A stretch of DNA of 64,000 bases from Trichosphaerium sp. ATCC 40318 (Eukaryota > Discosea > Flabellinia > Trichosidae), in assembly GCA_038496445.1 (NCBI GenBank), contig JALMLS010000062.1, forward strand, positions 62,001-126,000, in the 5' to 3' direction. Below are positions 22,697-34,300 of the stretch, in pieces. A program made the position numbers and the translations under genes. Position 1 is the first letter of the stretch. Every line of letters begins with the position of its first letter. The notes below the pieces were generated by a model that was not told the origin of the DNA, searched no databases, and worked only from the letters and a program-made list of their open reading frames with translations.

Positions 22697-23746
22697 CTAA
22701 AACTTAAAAGTGTACATACCGTATTTTAGATTCATAGAGCATTTTCGGTATTGGGTGCATTGTATTGTCACCTTTTTACAATACACAATTTCAATGTGAT
22801 GAACGTTAAAATCCACAAGTGCCTTTATACCTTCATCTGTTATGCTATTACACGCCTCTAATTTAATTGTATGAACACCTTTGAGGGTTTTGATTGCTTC
22901 ATCTGTAACATGTTTTAAAGCCTTCAAGGTTATTGTATGAACACCTCCAAGTGTCTTAATACCACTGTCTCTTACTTGTCCACAGTTACACAAGGTAACT
23001 GAATGTACATTCTTAAGTGCTTTTATACCTCTATTTGTTATATTGGGACAAAATTCCAAGATGATAGAATGGACATCTTTCAACGCTTCAATGCCTTTGT
23101 CAGATAATCGACAACACTGTGATAATGTGATTTTATGAACACCTTCAAGTGCTTTGTAGCCTTCATCTGTTACTTGATCACATGTCATAATAGTAATGGT
23201 ATGAACACCTTTCAGCGCTTTTATACCTTCATCTGTTATTGAGCTACTCCTAAGGTATATTGTATGTACTCCTTTTAGTGCTTCGACACCTTTATCTGTT
23301 ATTCGTGTACATCCTTCTAACTTAATAGTGTGAACACCTTTGAGTGCTATGATAGCTTTGTCTGTTAAGTTTCTACACTCTACCAAAGAGATTGTATGAA
23401 CTCCTTTGAGAGCTTTGATACTCTTGTCTTTTATAGTATGATCACACAATGTAATATCATGGACTCCCACAAGGTACTTGTAGTTGTCATTAAATTTTGC
23501 ATGTGGATAAATTATAATCCTCTTGGTTTTTATAAATTTCGGTGCTTGCTTCCACAGTCTCTTTAGATTTTTTGGATTATTTATTGCTATAGTTGTGCGC
23601 TTGTATCCAAGGTACTTTCTTGTAATTGTGATGAACAGAGAGCATGTTCGAACAACAGATTGAAGAGAGGACTCGGGAATAAAGTTTAAAATAAGTACTA
23701 TTACCTCCACAGGCAAGTAATCAATAAATTGGGTACTTGACTTCAT
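22697..23746 (-). CDS. F-box / leucine-rich-repeat protein (GVHTI type), intronless
   Basis: Single-exon ORF of 349 aa starting at 23746. Residues about 9-45 form an F-box-like motif (DYLPVEVIVLILNFIPESSL), expected to bind Skp1 in an SCF ubiquitin ligase. From about residue 85 there are some ten LRRs of 23-25 residues with the core GVHTI-L--C--ITDEGIKAL, the cysteine-containing RNI/AMN1-type LRR that presents substrates. Its divergent partner at 24016 carries the same architecture with degenerate repeats; a much longer relative is at 60871. Absence of introns contrasts with nearly all neighbours. Similar GVHTI-type F-box/LRR genes are, from memory, common in amoeba-infecting giant viruses, so transfer in either direction is possible. 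Confidence 0.85.
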   Translation of the reverse strand: MKSSTQFIDYLPVEVIVLILNFIPESSLQSVVRTCSLFITITRKYLGYKRTTIAINNPKNLKRLWKQAPKFIKTKRIIIYPHAKFNDNYKYLVGVHDITLCDHTIKDKSIKALKGVHTISLVECRNLTDKAIIALKGVHTIKLEGCTRITDKGVEALKGVHTIYLRSSSITDEGIKALKGVHTITIMTCDQVTDEGYKALEGVHKITLSQCCRLSDKGIEALKDVHSIILEFCPNITNRGIKALKNVHSVTLCNCGQVRDSGIKTLGGVHTITLKALKHVTDEAIKTLKGVHTIKLEACNSITDEGIKALVDFNVHHIEIVYCKKVTIQCTQYRKCSMNLKYGMYTFKF

Positions 23747-24015
23747 AATACAATCTTTGGGTCTTTATCTTTTACTAGACGATTGAATAAATTATATTTA
23801 AGCTCCTCGCCCGAGCAAAACTGATGTAAAAGCACGTGGAACTAAAAACAATGACCAAAAAAACAGGCTTTTAAACTAAAAACCCAACGTGAACTTTCTC
23901 AACCGCAAGTACTCCCCACAACCAAGCTGTTACATACGGAAAATACACTTTAGTCACGTGTTTGTAATTATTACAATTGACTTAGGTATTCAGTATTAAA
24001 AGTCGGTACACAGCA
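23747..24015. promoter_or_regulatory. Shared divergent promoter region of two F-box/LRR genes
   Basis: The 269-bp gap between two head-to-head start codons. CACGTG occurs at about 23833 and again as TCACGTG at about 23954, each 60-90 bp from one of the start codons, and the sequence is otherwise AT-rich. A regulatory role is inferred from position and the repeated palindrome. Confidence 0.35.
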
Positions 24016-24846
24016 ATGTTGGCGACATATAACATTAAACCACATCAACAGTTGCCACCAGAGATGTTCATGCGTATTCTACGTTATCTCAATAGAAAGA
24101 ACCGAATTACAGCTTCTGCAGTATCTCACCTATTCAACGCTTTAATTCGCCATCATATTGGTTTTGATTGGTTAACATTATCCACATCATCGGACTACCG
24201 CTTTCTTGTAGGGAGCCCGTTACTTAAAAACACCACAATCGAAATTGACTTTGCTAATCCTCCATCACAAGGTGACCTGGCTTGTCTCAGAGGTGTTCAC
24301 TCCATAAATCTGGATTTTTTAGGTATTACAGATACACAGATACTTGAGCTAGTAAAAGATGGAGAGCATGATATTCACGTGATATCATTGGGCAATGCAG
24401 ATATAACAGATGTTTCACTACATGCACTCAGTGGTGTACACACCATTGATCTTTTATCTTGTTACAGAATTACTGTTGAAGGAATAAAAGCGCTTAAAGA
24501 TGTACATGAGATCACAGTCTCCAATCCAAAAGATTCATGGCTCAATCATCTTTGTAATATACACACTGTTAATATTTATGGTGCTGGAAAAATTACAGAT
24601 GATGGTCTCAAAACATTAACCAATGTCAAACATCTTGATTTGTGTGATAGAAGTATTGGTGAAAGTACAATAACAGACTCGGGTTTGAAGACATTGGTAA
24701 ATCTTGAACACTTGACACTTTCACATTGCTACACAATTACTAAATCGTGTTTGAAACATATGACTTCTCTTAGAACCATTAAAATCACCAAAAGCCTGAT
24801 ATCAAAAGATGATGTAGATGCGTTGGGTATAACTTGGATTGATTAG
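24016..24846 (+). CDS. F-box / LRR protein with degenerate repeats, intronless
   Basis: Single-exon ORF of 276 aa. The N-terminus (MLATYNIKPHQQLPPEMFMR, then ILRYLNRKNRITASAVSHLF) is F-box-like. Repeats begin near residue 90 with GVHSINLDFLGITDTQILEL, then GVHTIDLLSCYRITVEGIKA and later copies in which GVHTI has changed to VKHLDL or LEHLTL. The looser repeats suggest older divergence than in the gene at 60871. The predicted role is substrate recognition in an SCF-type ligase, by analogy with F-box/LRR proteins. It is head to head with the related gene at 22697-23746, as expected from a local inverted duplication. Confidence 0.8.
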   Translation: MLATYNIKPHQQLPPEMFMRILRYLNRKNRITASAVSHLFNALIRHHIGFDWLTLSTSSDYRFLVGSPLLKNTTIEIDFANPPSQGDLACLRGVHSINLDFLGITDTQILELVKDGEHDIHVISLGNADITDVSLHALSGVHTIDLLSCYRITVEGIKALKDVHEITVSNPKDSWLNHLCNIHTVNIYGAGKITDDGLKTLTNVKHLDLCDRSIGESTITDSGLKTLVNLEHLTLSHCYTITKSCLKHMTSLRTIKITKSLISKDDVDALGITWID

Positions 24847-25322
24847 ATTAGTTTTATTCAACTTACAACTTGGGTAGTTTGTATTACTAACTATAAACAT
24901 GCGATTTGCACAATACTTCTGTTAAGCTGGTGAATAGGTTGTCAACTTTATTCGAACTAAAAGAAGCCGTTGGTGAGCAGCTCTCTGTAAAAAGTACATT
25001 GTGCTGTCACCATCCCTGGCAACATAAAACAGTCTAAGCACAATACCATTACAATTTTGCTGGTCTGTATGTCGCTATCTTTAAAAAAAACATAATGTGA
25101 AAGCTTAAGCAGCTCCCATCCAATAGGGATGTGTATGTGCTTCGATTACTTGTTCGTTGTAATTGCACTGCAACGTGATTTTTAGGTTAATTGTAAATTG
25201 AGCCTGGTAACTGAACAGCTGCATGGTGAAATCATTTGTTTTTATTGATTACTCGTTTTTTCTTTTTTCTTTTTTTTTCCCTTTGGAGGCTTTCAAGACA
25301 GCCCACGTGCTTTGATTTTTTT
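24847..25322. other. Intergenic region between convergent genes
   Basis: About 475 bp, including T-rich tracts near 25255-25325. No ORF with protein-like composition and no RNA gene is recognised. Confidence 0.5.
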
Positions 25323-28300
25323 TCAAGATGTAGGCTCACTTTCTGGATCAAAATCTGTAGAAAGTCTTGATACGTAAGATTTAAGATCAGACTTTACACC
25401 AGAATCTAATGCCTTAGTGTATTGGTTTCCTTTAACACCTGCAGAAACATTCATCAAGAAAAATATACAACAATCAAAAGCATGCTTCAGAACACTACTC
25501 TTTGTCTTATTGTATAATTTTAGAATACTTGGTACAACCTTTGGAATGAATGATTGTGCAAGCTATACATAAAAAAGTCAGTAATGAAGCTAAGAAAGAA
25601 AAGAGAACACCCAAACAATCCAAAAAATCCAAAAAAAAAAAAGCATGTGTTTCTCGCTGCCATAGCAATTTTTTCCTTTTATGTTTTTTATAGGTAATTA
25701 ACGGGATGTTTTGATGTAAGGAGCAAGCGTAAAGATAAAAGCGGATAAAGTCAATGGAGAGAAATGAGGTTTTTTGTGTTTGTTTTTTGATTCACTTTGT
25801 TCGGCATCATGTAGTTACATACCTCGTTATTTGCTTTAGCCAATTTAGTAATTTGTTTTACAGAAGCCATAACAATTTCAGTTGAAGTGTCTCCAAGTGT
25901 TGATAGTATTAATTTCATCAACGTTTTAACACGGTCTGTATCTGTATCACTAACGAGCATACATCCCGCAACTCGGATTCCAGCTTTACGTACAACATTC
26001 TAAAGGAAACAATAAGAAAGCTGCCAAAAAACAAGAACCTCCACCAAGGTGGAAAAATATTTGTTTTCGTTCGAAATTCTTACTTTATCCAACATGATGG
26101 CTTCTTCAACTCTTGGGAAAAGACGGTCATACTGATCCTCGAATAGATCAGCGTTTTGTTCCATCATGCAGCTGATAGCTTCTAATCCGCCATGGCACGC
26201 TTCCCAATCACTAGGGTCAACCAAGACATCCCTGAAAGAAATAAGATGAGAAGATGCATCAAAAAAAACGTTTGACATACCCAACCAAGTCATCAACATC
26301 ACTCTCAGTAAAAAATACTAGATGAGCGCCAAGACACTTTGCTGCATGTTGTCTAATTGATTGCTCTTCATGTGAGAGCAATGATACACAAGAGCTTCGT
26401 GTTGAAGATAAAACAGAGGAGGCAATTGTTTGTTTTGGCTCAAGCAACAGAATTTGCTGTAAAGTTGTTAATATCAAGTCTATCAATCAACAACGTACTG
26501 TAAAAGCTCTTAAAGCAAGTGGAATAGCAGGAGAGCTTGATTCCATCAATATTTTTGGAATCTCCTTCAGCATAGACTTCAATTCTTTCTCTGAAAAAAA
26601 ACTCATTAACGAAGTTACAGCGCAGAGGAAAAGGTTCAGTGTTAGTAATCACGTACTTCCTTGAGGATGAAGAACGATCAATTGTGAAATACAAGTAAAA
26701 GCATGATCTCTAAGTAATCTAGAGTCCTCTTTAAGAGCTTTGAAGCAAATAGACTGCATTGGTCCCCATAGATGCTTAATCTTCAATCCACCTTTCTCAA
26801 GAGCAACTCTGTAATAATGTGAGCTTGTTTATAGCTAACAAACTAACGAATCAAACGTACCCTAAGGTCTCAATAACTTGTAATTTGACTTGAAGTGGTG
26901 TTGTTCTTGCAATCCTAATAAGTTTACCAGCAACATCAACCAAATACGCTTTGACTGCATCCGGAGGTGTTAATACCATCAATTTACCTAAAGACAAGAA
27001 GGTTAGTTTTATGTAAATGCACTCTTCATATTAAGTCAAACATACGTATGGCAATGATAGCTACTCTGCGTTCATCATCATTACCAGATTTTATGAAATG
27101 ATAGTAAACATCCAAGAGAGGCTTAAGTGATTTAGGTGTAGCGAATCCAGCTACATCATCCCTCTTTGTTCTATGTAGTCCCAATGATAGCACACCAATT
27201 GATGTATCAAGCAAAGGAAGGTAGTCATAATAAGCAGTAGTTGGAATATGCTAAAGAGACACAAAAAGTTAATACTTATCCGTTTGGAATTCTGCAAACA
27301 TACTTTGATAGCACTGGTAAGAGCTCCACTAGCAGCAACATGAACACGCTCGTTCACATCTGCATGCATCTCTAAGCTCATTTGTACAATAGCATTCATC
27401 AAATTAACATGTGAAACCTCCAAAGCAGTGCCCTATGTCAAACGTAAATAAAAGACGTAAAACAAACCAAAAACCAGTTCGTACTTCACAGTAAAGACGC
27501 ATTACAGCTAGAGCACGGTACTTCTTGTCATCCTAGAACATACTATTAGCTCCACAGAAGGTAAGACATGATGACGTACATCGTCACCTTCAACAAACTT
27601 TCTAAGCTCAGTAATGATGGCGTTAATGCCACTGACAGCAGCATGATCACATACTTGTACAAAAGCCTCTTGAATACGATCGATCATCTCTTGGTTATCA
27701 TCGTCCAGGCTATTAAGTAACGCAGGTACTACTTGCTTCAAGTATGTGCGTAAAGCAGGACCACAAGCTGAGGCAACAGTACCAAGAGCTAGAATGTTGA
27801 ACGAAGTGCAAGGCTCCTACGAAAAGGTTTACAAACAGTAAAAAACTTCTTCTTTTTAGCGTACGGTTATGAGCTTTGGTACAATTCTAGGAAGAACAGT
27901 CTTACTCTTTACACTGAGTACTTGTTGTAAACCAGTCAAGGCAGCTGATCTCTTGTCTAGATCTTCCTCTTCCAAACCAGACATAAGCTTTGGAAGCAAC
28001 TTCTCTGTAAAAAAGAATACAGTTAGTACAAGCAACTGAAATTGTAAAAAGTATCATACCGATTGCTGAGTCTCCAGCAGCGCTTTGTAAAGCATCAAAA
28101 GCAGCTGCAGCTGCTTGTTGTACTCTAGGGTCACTTGAAAGGAATAAGCTAATGTGAAGTATACATGAGAAGAGCCAAATATACGCACGTATCACAAATA
28201 GCAAGTTGTACGACAGGGAACAATTTTCCAAAATTGTTCTGAACTGTTGCTCTACCAGCAGCTGTGATGACTTCCTTAAGTCCTACACATACACCTTCTC

Positions 28301-31300
28301 TTATGTTTGATTCAGGTAAGGCCAAACTCTATAACGAAAGTAAGAGAAGTCAACAAGACGAAACAAAGCCTTCTGTACCTCAGTAAATACTGGAATGACA
28401 TCTTCGATTAATTTAGATCCAAGACGGCTTGTAATCTCTCCAATAGATTTACTTGCAAGGTGCACGTGATCAGGATTTTCGCTACCTATGACAGTGGTTG
28501 TTAGTGTTTGATGTCTCGGTACAGGAGGCAAACAAATGGTTTCGTACCGAGTAATCCTACAGCTCTTTTGACAAGTACAGGTACAATTATCTTTAGCGCT
28601 TTAAGAGGGAACTTAATTGAAACACTCTCCCTCCAAGTAGCATGTGCAGTACTGATAACACGCGGGTTAACATCTGTACGTAACAGGTACATTGATGCCA
28701 ATAAATCAGACGCTCTTGACTTGCCAATAACTTCAAAGATATCTAAAAAAAGCGAGGGTAAGCAATCACAAGATTGGTGAAAAAAACGCATACCGAGTTG
28801 TTCTTCAATGTTTGGATTCTTAGTGAGCTTCTCTGTTAGTTTCTCTGTTAACTGTAATGCACTACGCCTTATACGCCAGTTCTCATGGAAGAAGCTTCTT
28901 TGTAGAGTAGGTAGTAGTAAATCTAGAGATACTTCTGCGTATTCTGTAACAATAGATTTACCAGCTTCTAAAGCTGCTGTTCTTACAGCTTCTAAACATA
29001 GAGATTAATAAAAATATCGGTACAGACAACGTACCTTTGTCATCAGAAAGACCAGTCAAAATGATAGGAAGGATTGTAGGTAGGTAAGGATGCATACGAG
29101 CTCCCATGGCTCTAGGTAAAAAGCGCCATACTTCTTGGTATCCCTTTTTTTTTGTGGTATTAGTACAACGCCAAGATTCAGTTTCTTTGGGCAAATGTCG
29201 TACTTGTCTGCTCTCAAATTGATCTGAAGCACAACCTTCAATGACTTTATCCAAAATTTCATCATCAAATCTGCTTAGAGGTAAACCTTGAATAATTTCT
29301 GCCAAAGCTTGTGCAGCACCTAAACAACTTTCTTAGCAAGACTTTCCAACAAAAAAGTTGCGACTACTCAAAGTTAGACAAAAACATACCACTTCTTTTA
29401 GCCTCTGATTCACCACCACTTAGTTGAGTAAACAACCAAGGTATCATATCGGCAAACTCTTCTTCACCAACACCTGTATCACAAAAAGTCAGAAAAATCA
29501 ATAACTTTGTTTAATTGGTTTGTCTGGTCTTCTAACTTACCTTTAACAAGTGATCCAAGTGCGCGTGCAGCAAAAGCACGGTTCATAGGAATTGTATCTG
29601 TAACAATTTCACGCAATCGGTCTAAAAGTTCAGAGAAATATGGTCTCAAAATAGACGTCTTTGTCAATTTTGACATATTTCCGACAAGTGAAACAGCCAT
29701 ACGCTTAGTCTCTGCTTCTCTAGTTTTCATAGCATTTAATACAAGAGACATAAGCATAGATAAACTAGCTGCATCTATTTGATGGACGAAATTTGTGCTC
29801 TTCAAATCTGAAAGCGCTTTGTTTTGAAATTTAGCAGGTGCTCTGATTGCTTTGATAATAAGAGGAACATGACGTTTGAGCTCAGGGTTACGAATAACAG
29901 TGCCAATCTTACCAAAAGAAGCAATAGCAGCTTGTTCAACCTGGAGAGAAAGGTAAGAGTAAATTCGCCATAGATAAAGACGCTGACTTGTTTTGACAAT
30001 CAAAAAAAATTACAAAAAAAGAATAGCTCCGAGAGGAATCGAACCTCCACCTACGGCTTATGAGACCGCTATGCTTTCCGTTACACCACAAAGCTGTTTG
30101 TGCTTGTTAAGAAGGTGCTGGAATATAGCCGCCGCAAAAAAGCAGTATCACGTGCGTAGGAGATCAGAAAAGGAAGTAGCACTGGAAATGACAGTTTTTC
30201 ATTGAAAACCATAACAAAAATTTTACCTTTAGATCAGCATCGAATACTGCTTTACGCAATAGTGGTACAATATCTGGAAGTAATATAGCGAGTTGCTTAG
30301 GTTGTGCATTTGCCATACTACCAACCAAGTTAAGCGCACAAACCTTTTTATGAGATTTGGTTGCTTTCATTGCAGCAATAACCACTAATGGATCATGTTA
30401 GACAGCTAATATTGCTATTGGTGTAATTAACGCACGTGGTAGAACTCGTTTTGAACAATAAGGTCCAACATTAGCCATAATCTCACGCGAGGCTTCAACA
30501 GCAGCTGTACGAACACGTTCATTGCGGTCACCAACAGAGTCAAGTAGAGTAGGAAGTACATGCTCAACGTAAGGATCAAACAATGTACCCAAAGTTGTAG
30601 GCAGTACTTTAAGCTAACAAAAATGTAAGTTGACACCATGGACAGGCAGTAAACTACAACTGCCAATGGGCTTACCATAACAAGTGCACCCTCTTTGACA
30701 TCAATATCTTTACTATTAGCATACTCTTTAAGACGTGCGAATATGTTGTTATCCTTCAATGAAGTAATACCAAGTCCCTTGGCTAAACCACCAACACCAT
30801 ATCCAGCACCACGCTTGACATACTTTTCTGCATTGGAAGTAGCCTTAAAAAAATCTATCAATGCCCTGAACGAGTGAAATATAATTGTCTACCTTTTCTA
30901 ATAGTTTATCTATCAATTCTTGAGCCTGTGGTCTTTGTTTGACAATAAGTGCTGCCAAACACTTTGATACAGACTAACAAATCAATTAATATAAGAAAGA
31001 TTAACAATTACTTACACGTTGTACACGCTCTGCATTAGTAGAAAGAGTTTCCAGTAATGTGTCAACAATCTTTTCAATCTAAAGCACAACTTGTGAGCAT
31101 AGAACTTAATATAATGTATAACGTACGTTCTCATCGTCATCATTGAGATGTGTACCAAGAGTACCAAGGAAAACAGCAACAGATTCACGCACTTTATGTT
31201 CTGCAGGAGAACTTGGTGTCTGAGTCTCCAAAAAGTTTCCTAAAGACAAACACCATTAACAACATCCTTTCAACGTTTGTTTGTTTGTTTTTGACGTACC

Positions 31301-34300
31301 GAAAAGGTGATTGAGTGCATCAATGTCTCTTGTACCACGAATATTAACAATAGACATACCAGCACGTATAGCAAGATCTCTTACAATTTCATTAGGATCA
31401 CCAGCAGCCATACTTGGTTTCTTCATCATAAAATCGAAGATTTGTACAATAGCGTTTTCTGGTACACTTGTAGATGCGAAAGCGCCTAACAGGTAACATT
31501 AAAACAACCTTTAAAAGAACAACACTCAGTACCCAATATTTTTACAATTGATGATCTGATGAACTTGTTTTTAGCTGATTCTTTAATGTTTCTTAGCTTC
31601 ACCCAAGCCAAATTATCGTTATAGAGTTTGAATAGATTCTTCAATGTTGCATCACAAACTTCTTTGTGTGAATCAACAATAACAGCTACAGCCTTAGCCA
31701 TCATTAACCTAAGCACAACAATCAGCAACAGTTCATTTGTTAAACACAAAACAGCAGTGAGAAGTTGTAATGTACTTACCGTATTGAAGGATGTACTGTT
31801 GCGATTGGGTACATAGCAACCTTTATAGCTTCTACTGGTTCAATTTCGCCATCATACAAGTCTAGAATGTATGCAGCTAAATCAGCATTCTCTTTTACCT
31901 TATCTTGTGCATATAACGTCCTACACAAAGCGGTTAGAGGAAAAAAGATCATAAAAGTAAAGCCACGTACAACAAGGCGAGGATAACTTGGTCTTGCTTG
32001 TAACGATCACTTGTAAAGTTACGGATACACTAATAACAAAGTTAAGATGGCTTTTTGGGTGGAAACATCAAGTTGTAATACCTTGATGGCTTTCAATACA
32101 ACAAGTCTTGAATCTTCACTGGCAACCAATCCACTCTTTAGTAATGTATGAATAATTGGTCTATGTGAAGCAGATGGTGTAACACATCCCATTAAAGTAT
32201 TAGTAGACCTAACAGCACGATCGCGAAGTGATCCATTGTTGTTTACGACAACATAAAACAATATTTCAAGCTAAGAAGAAAAACGATTAGTTTGGTGCTA
32301 ACGTTTTCAATAAAAAGCTCAATGACTCACCATCATCTTAGAAATATGAACATTAGCATGTCTTTCTACTACGCCCAAGGCAAGGTCTTGTGCTTCAGCA
32401 GGATAATCAGGGCTTGCTAGTGGTAGTTCACACAAGTGAAGAGCTTTAAGAATGTGATGTGAGTAGTTAGATTTGTTTCATTCAATGTCGTACCAATAGC
32501 CAAAGCTTGATTCGTTAGAGGATACTGACCATATTTATCATTACGCAATCGGACGAAGGTATCTTTAACCATCTCTGACTTACGCTCTATGACATAAATG
32601 TTAAGATAATATGTATTTGCTTATAAATAGTACCTTGTGTGAGCTTAGGTGCAGAGTAGACATTGATGAGACAATGAGGTATCGATATTTTACTAGAATA
32701 ATAAATTTAGTAGTTGAACAAGATGACCGGTCAGTCATTAGTTGACTGAATTACCTTTCTTGGAACCCAGTAAATGTTGTGTTGCAGAATACATGGAGTG
32801 CATTGGCTGCAAAAGAATGTGATAGCTTGTTTGGTAGCATTTTCAAAAGCATAGGGATAATGACCTCGAAATATGACTGGAATACATCCGGTTGTACAGT
32901 ACAAATACAAGCAAATGTCTAAAAAGAGGTATTAGGTGGAATAACCACAAAAGACTCATATTGTGCTTAAGTCAATTACGTACTCCGTAAACACCGGCAA
33001 GACGCCTAAATACTGTTCCTACGCGTGTGCGGATATCAGCCTCGACTACTAGTTGAGCATCCTGGAGTTTCTTCAACTCTGGGTCAATGTTTTCTTTGCC
33101 TTTTGCAAGATCTTTTCTCATTTCAGCGATTTCTCTTTCTTCTTTTGTGGGTTTCTTAGACTTCACACGTCTACCAATATTGCTAATTTCCACTGTAATA
33201 TTATTAGCATCAGCAAGAACTTTTACAGTAGAAGACAAAGCACATACCTTCTTTGTAAAGAACGCCAGCAGGTGTCTCATAAATTGCGAAGTCGTCTTCA
33301 GAAAATTGAACCCAGTCGTTTGTGTTGGCAAGTTCAAGCATTTTATCAAACAACATCTTAGCGCTTGTTGTATTTAAAAAGTTGCTCAATGCAGCAAGTG
33401 TATATTTTGCTCTGTTTACAAGGAAGTCATTCTATTAATAAAAAAGTAAGAAAAAAGTGAGATTTTTACCAAAAAATCGATTGAATACCTCGCCGACTAG
33501 ACCTTGATCACCGCATGCAATCTCTACAATTTCTGGCATATATTTATCCAATACATTAGGAATACCAGCTTGTTTAAAAATGCCTTTCAAGCGAGATTTA
33601 TAAGGCTGCGCTGTAAAGAAAAAGTTAGTTTTTCTTTAAGTTTGGGTGGTACAAGTTTAACGTAACGTACAGACAAGCGGATGATGAGCAGTGAAAAGTA
33701 ATGTAGGTATTTTCTCTGTAGGAAATTTAAGACTGAGGAAACATCTAAGGGTTCTATATAGGACTTTTTGAGGTGGTTTAACCTCGCTATCTTGAAGCTA
33801 CGGAAAAGTAAGAATGACACTAAACTCCTTTCAAGTACCTTTGTTAAATAGGCAGCGAATGCATCTATAAAGAAACTGCAGCTATTTTTCTCGCAGTACT
33901 CATGTATGACACTACGCATTAGCTTTCTGTTTTCAAACTTGTTTGAAAGTAAGCCAGAAACAAATACTTCAAGAAGTTCTCTGAAAAAAAAAGTTATGAC
34001 ATTAATCGTTCTGTTAAACAGACATACGGTGACTTAGATACAACGTCCAAGTGATTATTGAGAGCAAGAGATACGAACTGAGTAAATAATTGAAACTCAA
34101 TATCATCAAACTTGTCTACAATAGATGGAGAAAACAAGAAGCATGAAGGAGCTAACATTAAATCACAAATACCCTTTTCTTTAGCTGCAGCATCTAAAGC
34201 ACAAAACAACATTAGTATTATGCTAAACTACTACAAAAGGGTGCTGTACGTACCTATCTTGTCATCTAAAGTAGTTGTTTTCAACAAAAAGCACAAACCA

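Noticed and set aside
29993-30205. Plus-strand ORF of 70 aa (RIAPRGIEPPPTAYETAML)
   Set aside because: It is the antisense of the tRNA-Met gene; the RGIEPPPTAYETAM string is a classic false translation of a tRNA.
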